A stretch of 64,000 nt of DNA from Luteibacter sp. OK325 (GTDB lineage: Bacteria; Pseudomonadota; Gammaproteobacteria; Xanthomonadales; Rhodanobacteraceae): assembly GCF_003050935.1 (NCBI RefSeq), contig NZ_QAOX01000005.1, positions 186,001 through 250,000 of the forward strand, read 5' to 3'. Below are positions 35,582 to 43,535 of the stretch, piece by piece; within the stretch, counting starts at the first letter, position 1, and each line of letters starts with the position of its first letter. The notes under the pieces were generated by a model, which worked only from the letters and a program-made list of their open reading frames with translations, was not told the origin of the DNA and ran no database searches. Position numbers and translations under genes: made by a program.

Positions 35582-36295
35582 TTACACCTCTTCCGTACGG
35601 GTAATCTTCGCCCGTCGCATCAACCACGCCACACCGCGAAGATCCGCCAGCCCGACCCACAGTCGATCCAGCATCCCGTACTTCGACGTCCCCGCCGTAC
35701 GCGGCCGGTGTCCCACCGGGACGCTCTGGCTGGCAAACCCCGCACGCTTTACCAGCGCCGGCAGATAGCGGTGCATGTGGTCGAAGTAGGGCAGGCGCAT
35801 GAACGTCTCGCGCTCGAACAGCTTCAGGCCGCAACCGGTATCCGGCGTGCTGTCCTGGAGCATGCGCGAACGGACCGCGTTGGCGACTTTCGACGAAATA
35901 CGCTTGTTGAAGCTATCGCGGCGGGTGACGCGCCAGCCGGCGAACAGCTTCAGCGTCGGCGCGGCCTCGCGGGCGTCGAGCAGCTTGGGGATATCGGCCG
36001 GGTCGTTCTGGCCGTCGCCGTCGAGCGTGGCGATCCACGGTGCACGGGCGTTGCGCACCCCGTTCCACACGGCGGTGCTCTGCCCACTGCGGGTGAGATG
36101 GCGGATGATCCGCAGCTCCGGATACCGGGCCTTGGCCGCGGTGAGCACGGCAACGCTGTCGTCGGTGCTGTCGTCATCGACGTAGATGATCTCGAAATCG
36201 ATCCGGCCGCGCAGGGCCGAGGCGATCTCGGCGAGGAGGGGCGGGATGTTGTCGCGCTCGTTGAAGACGGGCACGACTACGGCGAGGTCGGTCAT
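35582..36295 (-). CDS. GT2 family glycosyltransferase (polyprenyl-phosphate sugar transferase type)
   Basis: This 237-residue GT-A fold enzyme starts DLAVVVPVFNERDNIPPLL and has YVDDDSTDDS and ATLDGDGQNDP (metal-binding region), matching dolichol/undecaprenyl-phosphate mannosyl- or glucosyl-transferases such as DPM1/ArnC. Unlike full-length ArnC or GtrB there are no C-terminal membrane helices. A positively charged C-terminus (LMRRAKITRTEEV) may contact the membrane. The sugar and acceptor are unknown. No sugar-lipid partner genes are adjacent. Confidence 0.88.
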   Translation of the reverse strand: MTDLAVVVPVFNERDNIPPLLAEIASALRGRIDFEIIYVDDDSTDDSVAVLTAAKARYPELRIIRHLTRSGQSTAVWNGVRNARAPWIATLDGDGQNDPADIPKLLDAREAAPTLKLFAGWRVTRRDSFNKRISSKVANAVRSRMLQDSTPDTGCGLKLFERETFMRLPYFDHMHRYLPALVKRAGFASQSVPVGHRPRTAGTSKYGMLDRLWVGLADLRGVAWLMRRAKITRTEEV

Positions 36296-36374
36296 CGCGA
36301 TTCCGGGGTGGCTCGATTCGGGGCGGCATTATCGCCCAGCCGGCCACGGAAGGGGCCGTGCGCGTGGCGTTCGT

Positions 36375-37112
36375 TCAGATCCGGCCGATGGTCTGGGCGG
36401 CCGGACCCTCGATCGCTGCACGCCAGCCCCGCTCCACGGCGTCCATGGCGCCGCGGCTGGCACCCCGCTGGGCGAGGACCACAAGCGTGCCGCCACGGAG
36501 CGGCATCTGCCGGCCTTCCCAGCCATCGCGCTCGAACGTGCCGGGCTTGGTGTCCATTTTGCCGGGCATATACAGGGCCACGACGGGCTCATCGTTCATG
36601 CGGGTAACAAGGTGTACCGCCGGATACGGCCCCACCGTGCAGTCATGCACGTAGGTGACGCCATTGGGCATCGGTCCCTTGAGCCGGGTCGCGCGGCCCA
36701 TGAAGCCGGCTTCGACCTGGGCATCGGTCATGGGCTGGGTCAGGCTCAGCGCCTCGATCTCGCCCGGCATGTGGGCGACGGCGAGGGCGGGTAGTGAGTT
36801 GAGATCATTCTGACGCCAGAGCATGCCCACGCCGGCGAAGGCGATCACGACGGAGGCGGCCATGGCCAGCCAGGCGCGGCGCATGCCCACCTGGCGGCGG
36901 CGCTCGCCGGTGGCCTGGGCCAGCAGGATGCGATCGACCAGGCCTTCGGGGAGGGGGATGACCAGCGCGGCTTCAAGGTCGTCGTCGAAGCGCTGGGCAC
37001 GCTGCCAGAACGCGGCGCAGCCGTCCTTGCAGCTATCGCGATGGGCGAGCAGTTCAGGGGCGCGCGAGCGTGGCTCGGCGCCGATGCGGCGGCGGAATTC
37101 GAGGCAGTTCAT
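36375..37112 (-). CDS. Zinc-binding anti-sigma factor (DUF3379-like)
   Basis: This 245-residue single-span protein has an N-terminal cytosolic domain with MNCLEF and the motif HRDSCKDGC, an H-x3-C-x3-C pattern of ZAS-type anti-sigma factors. A membrane helix (AWLAMAASVVIAFAGVGML) and a periplasmic domain of about 140 residues follow. Its start overlaps the sigma factor stop by 4 bp (ATGA). It should hold the ECF sigma factor inactive until an envelope signal arrives. The family name is tentative; the role as an anti-sigma factor is well supported by context. Confidence 0.85.
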   Translation of the reverse strand: MNCLEFRRRIGAEPRSRAPELLAHRDSCKDGCAAFWQRAQRFDDDLEAALVIPLPEGLVDRILLAQATGERRRQVGMRRAWLAMAASVVIAFAGVGMLWRQNDLNSLPALAVAHMPGEIEALSLTQPMTDAQVEAGFMGRATRLKGPMPNGVTYVHDCTVGPYPAVHLVTRMNDEPVVALYMPGKMDTKPGTFERDGWEGRQMPLRGGTLVVLAQRGASRGAMDAVERGWRAAIEGPAAQTIGRI

Positions 37113-37648
37113 TTCCGGCCTCCTTCAGCCGCGGCGCGTCCGCCGAGCAGGTCCTTCAGACGCTGACGGGCACGGAACAACTGGGTCATCACCGCGCCGG
37201 GCTGCTGGTCGGTGGCGGCGGCGATCTCGTCGCAGCTCATCCCACCGAGCACCTGCATGGCCAGCGGCTCGCGGTATTTGTCGGGCAGCTTGAGCATGGC
37301 GTCGCGCACCTGGGCGGCGTCGCCACTTCGTTCGGGGCTGGCAAACGCGGCCTCTTCGGGCACGGTGTCGTCCAGTTCCACGGTGTCGAAGCGCTTTCGT
37401 TCGTAAAGACGCGCGTGTTCGCGGCGCAGGATGGTGATCAGCCAGGGCTTGGCCGATTCGGCGTCACGCAATGAGTCGAGGTTCTTCCACGCGCGCAGGA
37501 AGGTCTCCTGGACCAGGTCCTGGGCCACGGATTCGTTGCGCGACAGCCAGAAGGCAAACCGGTAGAGGTCGGCCGACAGGGCGCGCACCATCGCTTCGTA
37601 CTGGCGCTGCTTCGGGTTCACGTCCTTATGGACCGGAGGCATGGGCAT
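37109..37648 (-). CDS. ECF-type RNA polymerase sigma-70 factor
   Basis: This 179-residue group 4 sigma factor has region 2 (FAFWLSRNESVAQDLVQETFLRAW cut; core DLVQETFLRAW and SAKPWLITILRREHARL) and region 4 with QVLGGMSCDEIAAATDQQPG and TQLFRARQRL. It precedes and overlaps its anti-sigma gene. It sits 18 bp from parB but its transcription unit is probably separate. The regulon is unknown; such factors commonly respond to envelope or oxidative stress. Confidence 0.93.
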   Translation of the reverse strand: MPMPPVHKDVNPKQRQYEAMVRALSADLYRFAFWLSRNESVAQDLVQETFLRAWKNLDSLRDAESAKPWLITILRREHARLYERKRFDTVELDDTVPEEAAFASPERSGDAAQVRDAMLKLPDKYREPLAMQVLGGMSCDEIAAATDQQPGAVMTQLFRARQRLKDLLGGRAAAEGGRK

Positions 37649-37666
37649 TTCCTTTCAGATCCGCGC

Positions 37667-38539
37667 TTAGCGGACCTTGGTCAGGATGCCGTCGAGCTCG
37701 TCGAGGCTGTGGTAATGGATGACCAGCTTGCCCTTGCCGCCACGGCCGTGAGCCAGCTCGACGCGCGTGGCGAAACGCTCGGCCAGCTCGCGCTCGAGGT
37801 TGGCGATGTTCGGGTCGATGGCGTTCGCCTTGGCCTTGCCCTTCGGCGCCAGCTGCGCTTTGCGCGCGGCCTCTTCCAGTTCGCGCACCGTCCAGCCATG
37901 GCGCGCGGCTTCCAGCGCCAGCGGCTCGGCAATGCCGTGCGGCAGGGTGAGCAGGGCGCGCGCGTGGCCCATTTCGAGCTTGCTCTCGTCCAGCAGCTGT
38001 TTGATCGACTCCGGCAGGTCGATCAGGCGCAGCAGGTTCGAGACGGCCGCACGCGAGCGGCCCACGGCGTCGGCCGCTTGCTGGTGCGTGAGGTCGAATT
38101 CGTCGATCAGGCGGTGCAGGGCCTGCGCTTCCTCGAGCGGCGTGAGCTCCTGGCGCTGGATGTTCTCGATCAGCGCCATGGCGAGCACGGACTGCTCGGG
38201 CACGTCTTTCACCAGCGCCGGGATTTCGCTCATGGACGCGCGCTGCGCGGCGCGCCAGCGGCGCTCGCCGGCGATGAGTTCGTAACTGTTCTTGCCGATG
38301 GCGCGGACCACCACCGGCTGGATCAGGCCCTGGGCCTTGATCGAGGCGGCGAGTTCGTCGAGCGCCTCGTCGTTCCAGTGGCGGCGCGGCTGGTACTTGC
38401 CGGCCTGGATCTGTTGGATGGGCAGCAGCCGCAGCTCGCCTTCCTGCTCCACGATCGACGGACCGGCGTCAGGGCCGGCACCACCACCGAGCAGGGCATC
38501 CAGGCCACGGCCAAGTCCACGTTTCTTCGCTGCTGCCAT
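37667..38539 (-). CDS. parB: ParB chromosome partitioning protein (CTP-dependent clamp)
   Basis: This 290-residue ParB/Spo0J family protein has an N-terminal ParA-interacting tail (KKRGLGRGLDALLGG), the CTP-binding box with LIAGERRWRAAQ, a central HTH (LTHQQAADAVGRSRAAVSNLLRL) and a C-terminal dimer domain. It loads on parS sites and slides as a clamp. It follows parA by 12 bp, in the usual rsmG-parA-parB order near the replication origin. No parS site (TGTTTCACGTGAAACA type) was seen within the window. Confidence 0.96.
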   Translation of the reverse strand: MAAAKKRGLGRGLDALLGGGAGPDAGPSIVEQEGELRLLPIQQIQAGKYQPRRHWNDEALDELAASIKAQGLIQPVVVRAIGKNSYELIAGERRWRAAQRASMSEIPALVKDVPEQSVLAMALIENIQRQELTPLEEAQALHRLIDEFDLTHQQAADAVGRSRAAVSNLLRLIDLPESIKQLLDESKLEMGHARALLTLPHGIAEPLALEAARHGWTVRELEEAARKAQLAPKGKAKANAIDPNIANLERELAERFATRVELAHGRGGKGKLVIHYHSLDELDGILTKVR

Positions 38540-38551
38540 TGAAGGAATTCC

Positions 38552-39397
38552 TTAAGGTGCCGTCGGAGCCGTGTCGGTGGCGCCGGGCGCCGCGTCGTCG
38601 GTCTCTGGGGTATCGCCTGCGGCTTGTGCATTCATCGCGCGCTCGCGGCGAATGATTTCGCCGGCGAGGCCGATGTAGGCGATGGCGCCGCGCGAACCGC
38701 GATCGTAAAGATGAATGGGCTGGCCGTGGCTGGGCGCCTCGGCAAGACGCACATTGCGAGGAATGATCGAGCGCAGCACCTTGTCGCCGAAGTGCAGGGT
38801 GAGCTGGGCCGAGACCTCGTTGCCGAGGTTGTTGCGCACGTCGTACATGGTGCGCAGCAGGCCTTCGACCTCGAGCTCCGGATTCAGGCGCATGCGCACG
38901 GCCTTGATCGTATCGAGCAGGCTCGACAGGCCTTCCAGCGCGAAGTACTCGCACTGGACGGGAATCAGCACGCCGTCGGCCGCGGTGAGCGCGTTGAGCG
39001 TCAGCAAATGCAGCGACGGCGGGCAGTCGATCAGGATGGTGTGGTAGTTGTCCGCAACCTTGGCGAGCTGCTCCTTCAGGCGATGCTCGCGCGCCATGCC
39101 GTCCATGAGCTTCAGCTCGGCGGCGGTGAGGTCGCCGTTGCCCGGGAGCAGGTCGTAACCCGCCTCGGTGCGCACCAGCACGCTGCCGATCTCCACTTCG
39201 CCCAGCAGCACTTCGCAGCCATTCGGCTTGGCCTCGTGCTTGTCCACACCCGACGCCATGGTGGCGTTGCCCTGTGGATCGAGGTCGACGAGCAGCACCT
39301 TGCGCCGCGCGGCGGCCAGGGCCGCAGCGAGGTTGACGGAGGTGGTGGTCTTGCCGACGCCGCCTTTCTGGTTGGCGACTGCGAGGATGCGGGCCAT
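38552..39397 (-). CDS. parA: ParA chromosome partitioning ATPase
   Basis: This 281-residue deviant Walker ATPase has KGGVGKTTTSVNLAAALA at the N-terminus, LLVDLDPQGNAT and LIDCPPSLHLLT. It drives segregation of ParB-bound origins. A C-terminal tail of about 25 residues is Ala/Thr/Pro-rich and probably disordered. It is part of the rsmG-parA-parB block on the minus strand; a REP-like element lies in the 139-bp gap between rsmG and parA. Confidence 0.96.
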   Translation of the reverse strand: MARILAVANQKGGVGKTTTSVNLAAALAAARRKVLLVDLDPQGNATMASGVDKHEAKPNGCEVLLGEVEIGSVLVRTEAGYDLLPGNGDLTAAELKLMDGMAREHRLKEQLAKVADNYHTILIDCPPSLHLLTLNALTAADGVLIPVQCEYFALEGLSSLLDTIKAVRMRLNPELEVEGLLRTMYDVRNNLGNEVSAQLTLHFGDKVLRSIIPRNVRLAEAPSHGQPIHLYDRGSRGAIAYIGLAGEIIRRERAMNAQAAGDTPETDDAAPGATDTAPTAP

Positions 39398-39484
39398 GGA
39401 GGGTCGTTATCTACCGAGCGCGGAAGGGGCGCTAGCGTAGCATTGCCAGCAGGCTGAGCCCTACAGGCTGCCAGCCAGCTGCTC

Positions 39485-39525
39485 CTTGTGGGAGCCGCTT
39501 CAGCGGCGAAGGGTGCTCGCGATGG
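39485..39525. repeat. REP-like element between parA and rsmG
   Basis: One AGCGG-type copy (GTGGGAGCCGCTTCAGCGG) followed by GGGTGCTCGC lies in the parA-rsmG gap. Confidence 0.85.
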
Positions 39526-39536
39526 GTCCCGGCGGA

Positions 39537-40166
39537 TCAACCCCGCCGAATAACAACCAGATGCCGCTCCCCCTCAACCCCCGGCACCGTCAACACATGA
39601 ATCCCCTCGACGGTAAACCCCGCAGGCACCCCATCCAGCTCCTCAGCCGGATGCTTGCCCTTCATCGCCAGCCACACCCCACCCGGCGCCAGCAGGTGCC
39701 CGCCCCAACCGAGCATATCGGCGAGGCTGGCGAACGCGCGGGCGGTAATACAGCCGAACGTGCCCTCAACATCCTCGACCCGGCTCTGCAAGGCGCGGCC
39801 ATTGGTTAGCTTCAGCGAACGAATCGCCTCGCGCAGGAAGCGGACCTTCTTGCCGTTGGAGTCAACCATGAGGACTTCACGCGCGGGCTCGGCGATCGCC
39901 AGCGGGATGCCGGGAAGGCCCGGACCGGTGCCCAGATCGGCGAGCGTCGTGCCCTCGACGAACGGCACGATGGCCAGCGAATCCAGAAGGTGGCGCGCGA
40001 CCTGCTCGTCCGCGTTACGGACTGCTGTGAGGTTATAGGCCGCATTCCAGCGCTCCAGCAGCTCGCGGTAATCCAGCAGGCGCGCCACGGCGCCGTCGGG
40101 CAGGGCGGTGCCGAGCGTGGCGATACCGCGTTCGAGCTGGGTTTGCAGGGCTTCGCGCGCAGTCAT
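39537..40166 (-). CDS. rsmG: RsmG, 16S rRNA (guanine-527 N7)-methyltransferase (GidB)
   Basis: This 209-residue SAM-dependent methyltransferase has the family motifs LLDSLAIVPF, ADLGTGPGLPGIPLAIA (SAM loop), DSNGKKVRFL and RAFASL. It methylates G527 of 16S rRNA. The ATG at 40166 is preferred over one at 40196 because it aligns with family N-termini (REALQTQLERG). It is upstream of parA on the same strand, the common order near oriC. Confidence 0.95.
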   Translation of the reverse strand: MTAREALQTQLERGIATLGTALPDGAVARLLDYRELLERWNAAYNLTAVRNADEQVARHLLDSLAIVPFVEGTTLADLGTGPGLPGIPLAIAEPAREVLMVDSNGKKVRFLREAIRSLKLTNGRALQSRVEDVEGTFGCITARAFASLADMLGWGGHLLAPGGVWLAMKGKHPAEELDGVPAGFTVEGIHVLTVPGVEGERHLVVIRRG

Positions 40167-40235
40167 GCGGCACCGGGGAATGGTGATGGGGCGCAAGAGT
40201 ATGAAAGCGCCGGCGCGAAGGCGCCAGCGCGGGGA

Positions 40236-40670
40236 TCAGGCGGCGTCGAGCTCGACGCGGGTGACCAGCATGCCGCGCGAACGCAGCGAGCCATTCATGG
40301 TGTGCTTGAGCTGGGTACCGACGGCGCGGCGGTCGGCCGAATGGGCCGTGCTCGCGTCGCGCAGGGCGGCGACGACGTTGCTACGAATCATCTCAGGCGC
40401 TTCGTCGATCACTTCGTCGGCCACTGCCGGCTCGAGCACCTGCCAGTAGACCGTGCCGCCGTCGAAACGAAGCACCTGGCCACCGAGGTCGATCTTGTGG
40501 AAAACGCGGTCGATCACCGGCAGGAGCACGTGGGTGCCGGCGGTAAGCAGCGAGGGCGAGCGGCCGAGGCGGCGCACGCTGTAGACCTGGCCTTCCGGAA
40601 TGCGTCGCACCGAGGCCGCCGCAACAGCGAAGGCAACGAGGGTGGTGGCAATGAGGATGGTGGTCAACAT
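40236..40670 (-). CDS. Short SPFH/Band-7 domain membrane protein
   Basis: This 144-residue protein starts with a membrane helix (LTTILIATTLVAFAVAAA) and continues with RIPEGQVYSVRRLGRSP and GTHVLLPVIDRVFHKIDL, the opening of SPFH (stomatin/flotillin) domains. It is much shorter than typical members (250 residues or more) and lacks the C-terminal coiled coil. It stops soon after the beta sheet and first helices, so it may be a minimal SPFH protein. The frame shows no break. It is upstream of rsmG on the same strand. Confidence 0.75.
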   Translation of the reverse strand: MLTTILIATTLVAFAVAAASVRRIPEGQVYSVRRLGRSPSLLTAGTHVLLPVIDRVFHKIDLGGQVLRFDGGTVYWQVLEPAVADEVIDEAPEMIRSNVVAALRDASTAHSADRRAVGTQLKHTMNGSLRSRGMLVTRVELDAA

Positions 40671-40976
40671 GGCTGCTATTTCAACGAGTTACCTTGGTTT
40701 CCTGTCGCACTGCGTGGCGAGACACGCCAACGCGGTGATTCGTGTGGTGTTAATTCTAATTTAACGCGAGGGTTAACGCTAGTTTTACTTAACCCCCGTA
40801 TTCAGTTAACGGTCGGTTTGGTCAAAACTTGAGCAGGTGGTGATTTGTTGACCAGCGGCCGGTGCATCCGAGGCACGGCTTGGCGGTTCAAAGGCGGTCG
40901 TGAGCGGTTCCGCGAAATTGACGCCTCTTCTGCAAATGATAATAATTATCAATCAGTCTCAGACCCGGCCACGTGT
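40671..40976. other. AT-rich divergent intergenic region (306 bp) with TTAAC repeats and a Fur box
   Basis: No gene is seen. The part from 40740 to 40830 is much more AT-rich than its surroundings and holds four TTAAC pentamers (40761, 40773, 40789 and 40806). The right end carries a Fur box. It must contain the promoters of the SPFH gene (leftward) and the PepSY operon (rightward). No DnaA boxes (TTATCCACA type) were found. Confidence 0.7.
40932..40950 (+). promoter_or_regulatory. Fur box upstream of the PepSY operon
   Basis: GCAAATGATAATAATTATC matches the 19-bp Fur consensus (GATAATGATAATCATTATC) at 16 positions by eye. It lies 26 bp before the ATG at 40977, so iron repression of the downstream genes is expected. 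Confidence 0.85.
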
Positions 40977-41246
40977 ATGAATCTTCTTGGCTGTCTGGCG
41001 GCCCTCGTCGCCATGGCTCTCGCTTATCTCGCCGCGCGGAACCAGCGCCTGCTGGCGCATCCGTTGGGGCGCAAGACCCGCACGGCCGCGTGGGTCTTCG
41101 CCGTGGTCGCGTTCACCGCATGGATCGCCGGCGAGACGTCGCTTCCCGGGATCTTCTCCGCACTCACCGCGCTAATGCTTGGCGCGGTCGCCTACCCCTA
41201 TGTGGCGTGGCTCTTCCGTCCCGCCTCCGAGCGGAAGCCCCGCTGA
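40977..41246 (+). CDS. Small membrane protein, DUF3325-like
   Basis: This 89-residue protein has three hydrophobic helices (LLGCLAALVAMALAYLAA; TAAWVFAVVAFTAWIAG; FSALTALMLGAVAYPYVAWL) and a basic tail. The R..LL..P pattern between helices 1 and 2 and its place before a PepSY gene fit the DUF3325 proteins found in iron-uptake operons. It is the first gene after the Fur box and its stop overlaps the next ATG (TGATG). Function is unknown. Confidence 0.7.
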   Translation: MNLLGCLAALVAMALAYLAARNQRLLAHPLGRKTRTAAWVFAVVAFTAWIAGETSLPGIFSALTALMLGAVAYPYVAWLFRPASERKPR

Positions 41247-41509
41247 TGCTCGCCAAGACCTTCGCCGGCATCCTGCTTGGCCTGCCGCTGGCGGTGGCCC
41301 TCATCGCCGTGGTGATCTGGATCTGGCCCGGCTCGAGCGAATCCGTGACGCTGCCGTTCCTGGTCGCCTTCTTCCCGGCCTGGACCGGGATCATGGCGGC
41401 CACTTATATGTTCCGCAGCGGCGCCCGTGCGTGGGCGTGGCTGGCCATGGCCAATCTCGCCGCGTTCGGCGCGCTCTTCCTTGCCAAGCACACGATGCCG
41501 GGGCTCTGA
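41246..41509 (+). CDS. Small membrane protein, DUF3649-like
   Basis: This 87-residue protein has three membrane helices (FAGILLGLPLAVALIAVVIW; LPFLVAFFPAWTGIMAATYM; AWLAMANLAAFGALFLA), ending HTMPGL. It resembles the DUF3649 companions of PepSY iron proteins. It overlaps the preceding gene by one base and lies 4 bp before the PepSY gene, so the three are one operon. A role in siderophore-iron handling is inferred from the Fur box and neighbours. Confidence 0.65.
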   Translation: MLAKTFAGILLGLPLAVALIAVVIWIWPGSSESVTLPFLVAFFPAWTGIMAATYMFRSGARAWAWLAMANLAAFGALFLAKHTMPGL

Positions 41510-41513
41510 TCCG

Positions 41514-43118
41514 ATGAAAGCCTCGACCGTTCGCACGTTCACTGTCGTGCACACGTGGACCGGCCTGCTCGCCGGCTTCGCGCTGTTCATCGCGTTCTAC
41601 GCGGGCGCGCTCACGATGTTCCACGATGAGATCGACACCTGGGCATCGCCGAAGGCCGAGATGGCTCGCGCCGATACGATGGATCGCGCGGGGAAGATGC
41701 TCGAAGGCATCGTCGCCACGCATCCCGGGGCACGCGACCAGATCGGCGTGACCTTCCCTGCCGATCACCCGTCGCACGAAGTGGCCGCTTACTGGATGGA
41801 CAAGGGCGGCGACTGGAAAACCCAGACGCTGGATGAAAGCGGCGCGCGCGATGCGGAGGACCATGAGCACGCGCTCGCCGACTTCGTCTACGAGCTGCAC
41901 TACGACCTCGGCATTCCGGCGATCGGCATCTACCTGATGGGTATCGTCAGCGTGATCTATGGCCTCGCCTTGCTCACCGGCCTGCTGATCCACCTACCCA
42001 ACCTGCTGCGCGAGCTGTTCGCGCTGCGTCCGGGTCATAACCTCAAGCGGCTGTGGCAGGACGCGCACAACGTCATCGGCATCCTCAGCCTGCCCTTCCA
42101 CATCATCTTCGCCATCACCGGCGCGCTGCTCTGCCTGACCATGGTCATGTTGATGGCGTTCAGCACGGTGGCCTTCGACGGCAAGCTGTTGCCCGCGTTC
42201 GAACGCATGACCAGCGCGCTTCCCGAAACCACGGCGAAGGGTGGCAGCGCGGTGATGCTGACCCCGACCGAACTCGGTGCACGGGCACGACAGGCGGCGC
42301 TCGCCTCCGGTGCTGCGAACTTCGAACCCGACTACATGCGTTACGTGCATTACGGCCAGCAAGGAGCTGCTGCCGAAGTGCGCGGCACCTCGACCAAGAC
42401 GCTCGGCGAATACGGCATGGTCTCGCTCGATGCCATCGACGGCCGTGTGTTGAAGGTCCAGGTAAGTGGCGCGCGCGACGCGAACCATGCGACCTACTCG
42501 GCGATCTTCGGCCTGCACTTCGGCTCGTTCGGCAACGTCTCGCTGCGCTGGCTTTACTTCCTGCTCGGCCTTGCCGGTGCTTTCCTCTTTTATTCCGGCA
42601 ACCTGCTCTACATCGAGACGCGTCGTAAGCGTCGTCAGGCCGAGCAGCCAATGAAGGTGCGCGCCATGGCCACGGCCACCGTGGGTGTGTGCATCGGGTC
42701 CTGCTTCGCCATCTCGGTGACCTTCCTCGGCAATCTGGTCGGTCCGTTGTTAGGCGCCGAGCCGGAAGCGATCGTCCAGCCGGTGTGCTTCACCGCGTTC
42801 GCGGTCGCGGTGATCTGGACCTTCTGGCGGCGCCCGGCGAAGGCTGCGGTGGATCTGCTCTGGGCCACAGCGCTGGTGAGCATCGTAGTGGGCGTGCTCG
42901 ACATGACGATCTACGGCGATCGCCTTATGCACACGCTGGGCGAAGGCCGCTTTGCCGTGCTCGGCGTGGACCTCGTCGCCATTGCGATGGGCGTTGGCTT
43001 TGCCTGGCTCGGCATCGCCACCCGCAAGCGTGCCGTGGAAGGCGATCCGTGCAGTGTGTGGTCGTCGAAGCGTGCGGTCGCCACTGCGACCACCTCGACC
43101 ACCGCTCAGGAAGCCTGA
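41514..43118 (+). CDS. PepSY-associated transmembrane protein (siderophore-iron reductase type)
   Basis: This 534-residue inner membrane protein has an N-terminal PepSY_TM signature (FTVVHTWTGLLAGFALFIAF) and a periplasmic PepSY region with ALADFVYELHYDL. Further helices and conserved His residues follow (including DAHNVIGILSLPFHIIFAI and GLHFGSFG). PepSY_TM proteins next to DUF3325/DUF3649 are linked to reduction or release of siderophore-bound iron (PiuB/FoxB-like). The ATG at 41514 is chosen as it begins the family N-terminus. No TonB receptor is adjacent. Confidence 0.85.
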   Translation: MKASTVRTFTVVHTWTGLLAGFALFIAFYAGALTMFHDEIDTWASPKAEMARADTMDRAGKMLEGIVATHPGARDQIGVTFPADHPSHEVAAYWMDKGGDWKTQTLDESGARDAEDHEHALADFVYELHYDLGIPAIGIYLMGIVSVIYGLALLTGLLIHLPNLLRELFALRPGHNLKRLWQDAHNVIGILSLPFHIIFAITGALLCLTMVMLMAFSTVAFDGKLLPAFERMTSALPETTAKGGSAVMLTPTELGARARQAALASGAANFEPDYMRYVHYGQQGAAAEVRGTSTKTLGEYGMVSLDAIDGRVLKVQVSGARDANHATYSAIFGLHFGSFGNVSLRWLYFLLGLAGAFLFYSGNLLYIETRRKRRQAEQPMKVRAMATATVGVCIGSCFAISVTFLGNLVGPLLGAEPEAIVQPVCFTAFAVAVIWTFWRRPAKAAVDLLWATALVSIVVGVLDMTIYGDRLMHTLGEGRFAVLGVDLVAIAMGVGFAWLGIATRKRAVEGDPCSVWSSKRAVATATTSTTAQEA

Positions 43119-43132
43119 AGCGCGACTCTACC

Positions 43133-43238
43133 TGTAGGAGCCGATTCATCGGCGTGTAGGAGCCGATTCATCGGCGATGCCGCGGCAGCGGCCCCCTTTG
43201 TCGCGAGCACCCGTTCGCCGATGAATCGGCTCCCACAA
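43133..43238. repeat. REP-like cluster (two direct copies, one inverted)
   Basis: Two direct copies follow each other at a 22-bp period (CCGATTCATCGGCGTGTAGG joins them), then an inverted copy after GCGAGCACCC. Confidence 0.88.
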
Positions 43239-43267
43239 GACAGGCGCAAGAAATCACGAGATCGCAT

Positions 43268-43281
43268 GTAACGCGCGTTAC
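43268..43281. promoter_or_regulatory. Perfect 14-bp palindrome upstream of lacI
   Basis: GTAACGCGCGTTAC is a perfect dyad 255 bp before the lacI start. It is not the same as the AAACGTTTACG motif. A second regulator site is possible, but chance cannot be excluded. Confidence 0.35.
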
Positions 43282-43341
43282 TAAACGCGACATTTATTTA
43301 CCTCCGTGAAATTTGCGTCACGGCGGCTGCTGCGTCGCCGC

Positions 43342-43352
43342 AAACGTTTACG
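43342..43352. promoter_or_regulatory. LacI-family operator core, copy 1
   Basis: AAACGTTTACG, identical to the cores at 43479 and 49529. The form fits LacI/GalR operators with a central CG. It is 184 bp upstream of lacI. Confidence 0.7.
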
Positions 43353-43478
43353 TACCACTCAAGGCGCTGACATCACACGGATTTTTAACACGGGCGATCA
43401 AGTGGTATCACGTAACGCCGGATTTACTACTGCACTGCAACAACCCCTTGTTTTCGAACGCTTTACAACCTCCTATGA

Positions 43479-43489
43479 AAACGTTTACG
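43479..43489. promoter_or_regulatory. LacI-family operator core, copy 2 (near lacI start)
   Basis: GAAAACGTTTACGTTC surrounds the 11-bp core, 46 bp before the GTG of lacI. Together with copy 1 it suggests autoregulation by binding two sites about 137 bp apart. Confidence 0.75.
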
Positions 43490-43535
43490 TTCCGCGCCAT
43501 CAGCCCTCCGGGGCGGGGGAGAGGGTGAAAAACGC

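Larger units (their letters stand above)
43119..43535. other. 417-bp intergenic region with REP-like repeats and the lacI control region
   Basis: The first 120 bp hold three REP-like copies. The rest, from about 43250, is AT-richer and holds a perfect 14-bp palindrome and two copies of AAACGTTTACG before the lacI start. Short frames here overlap the operators and do not look like genes. Confidence 0.75.

Noticed and set aside
37667-39397. parS sites expected near parAB
   Set aside because: No TGTTTCACGTGAAACA-like 16-mer was seen. They may lie outside the window.
40671-40976. Replication origin next to rsmG-parAB
   Set aside because: The AT-rich region lacks DnaA boxes, and dnaA, dnaN, mnmG or rpmH are not adjacent.
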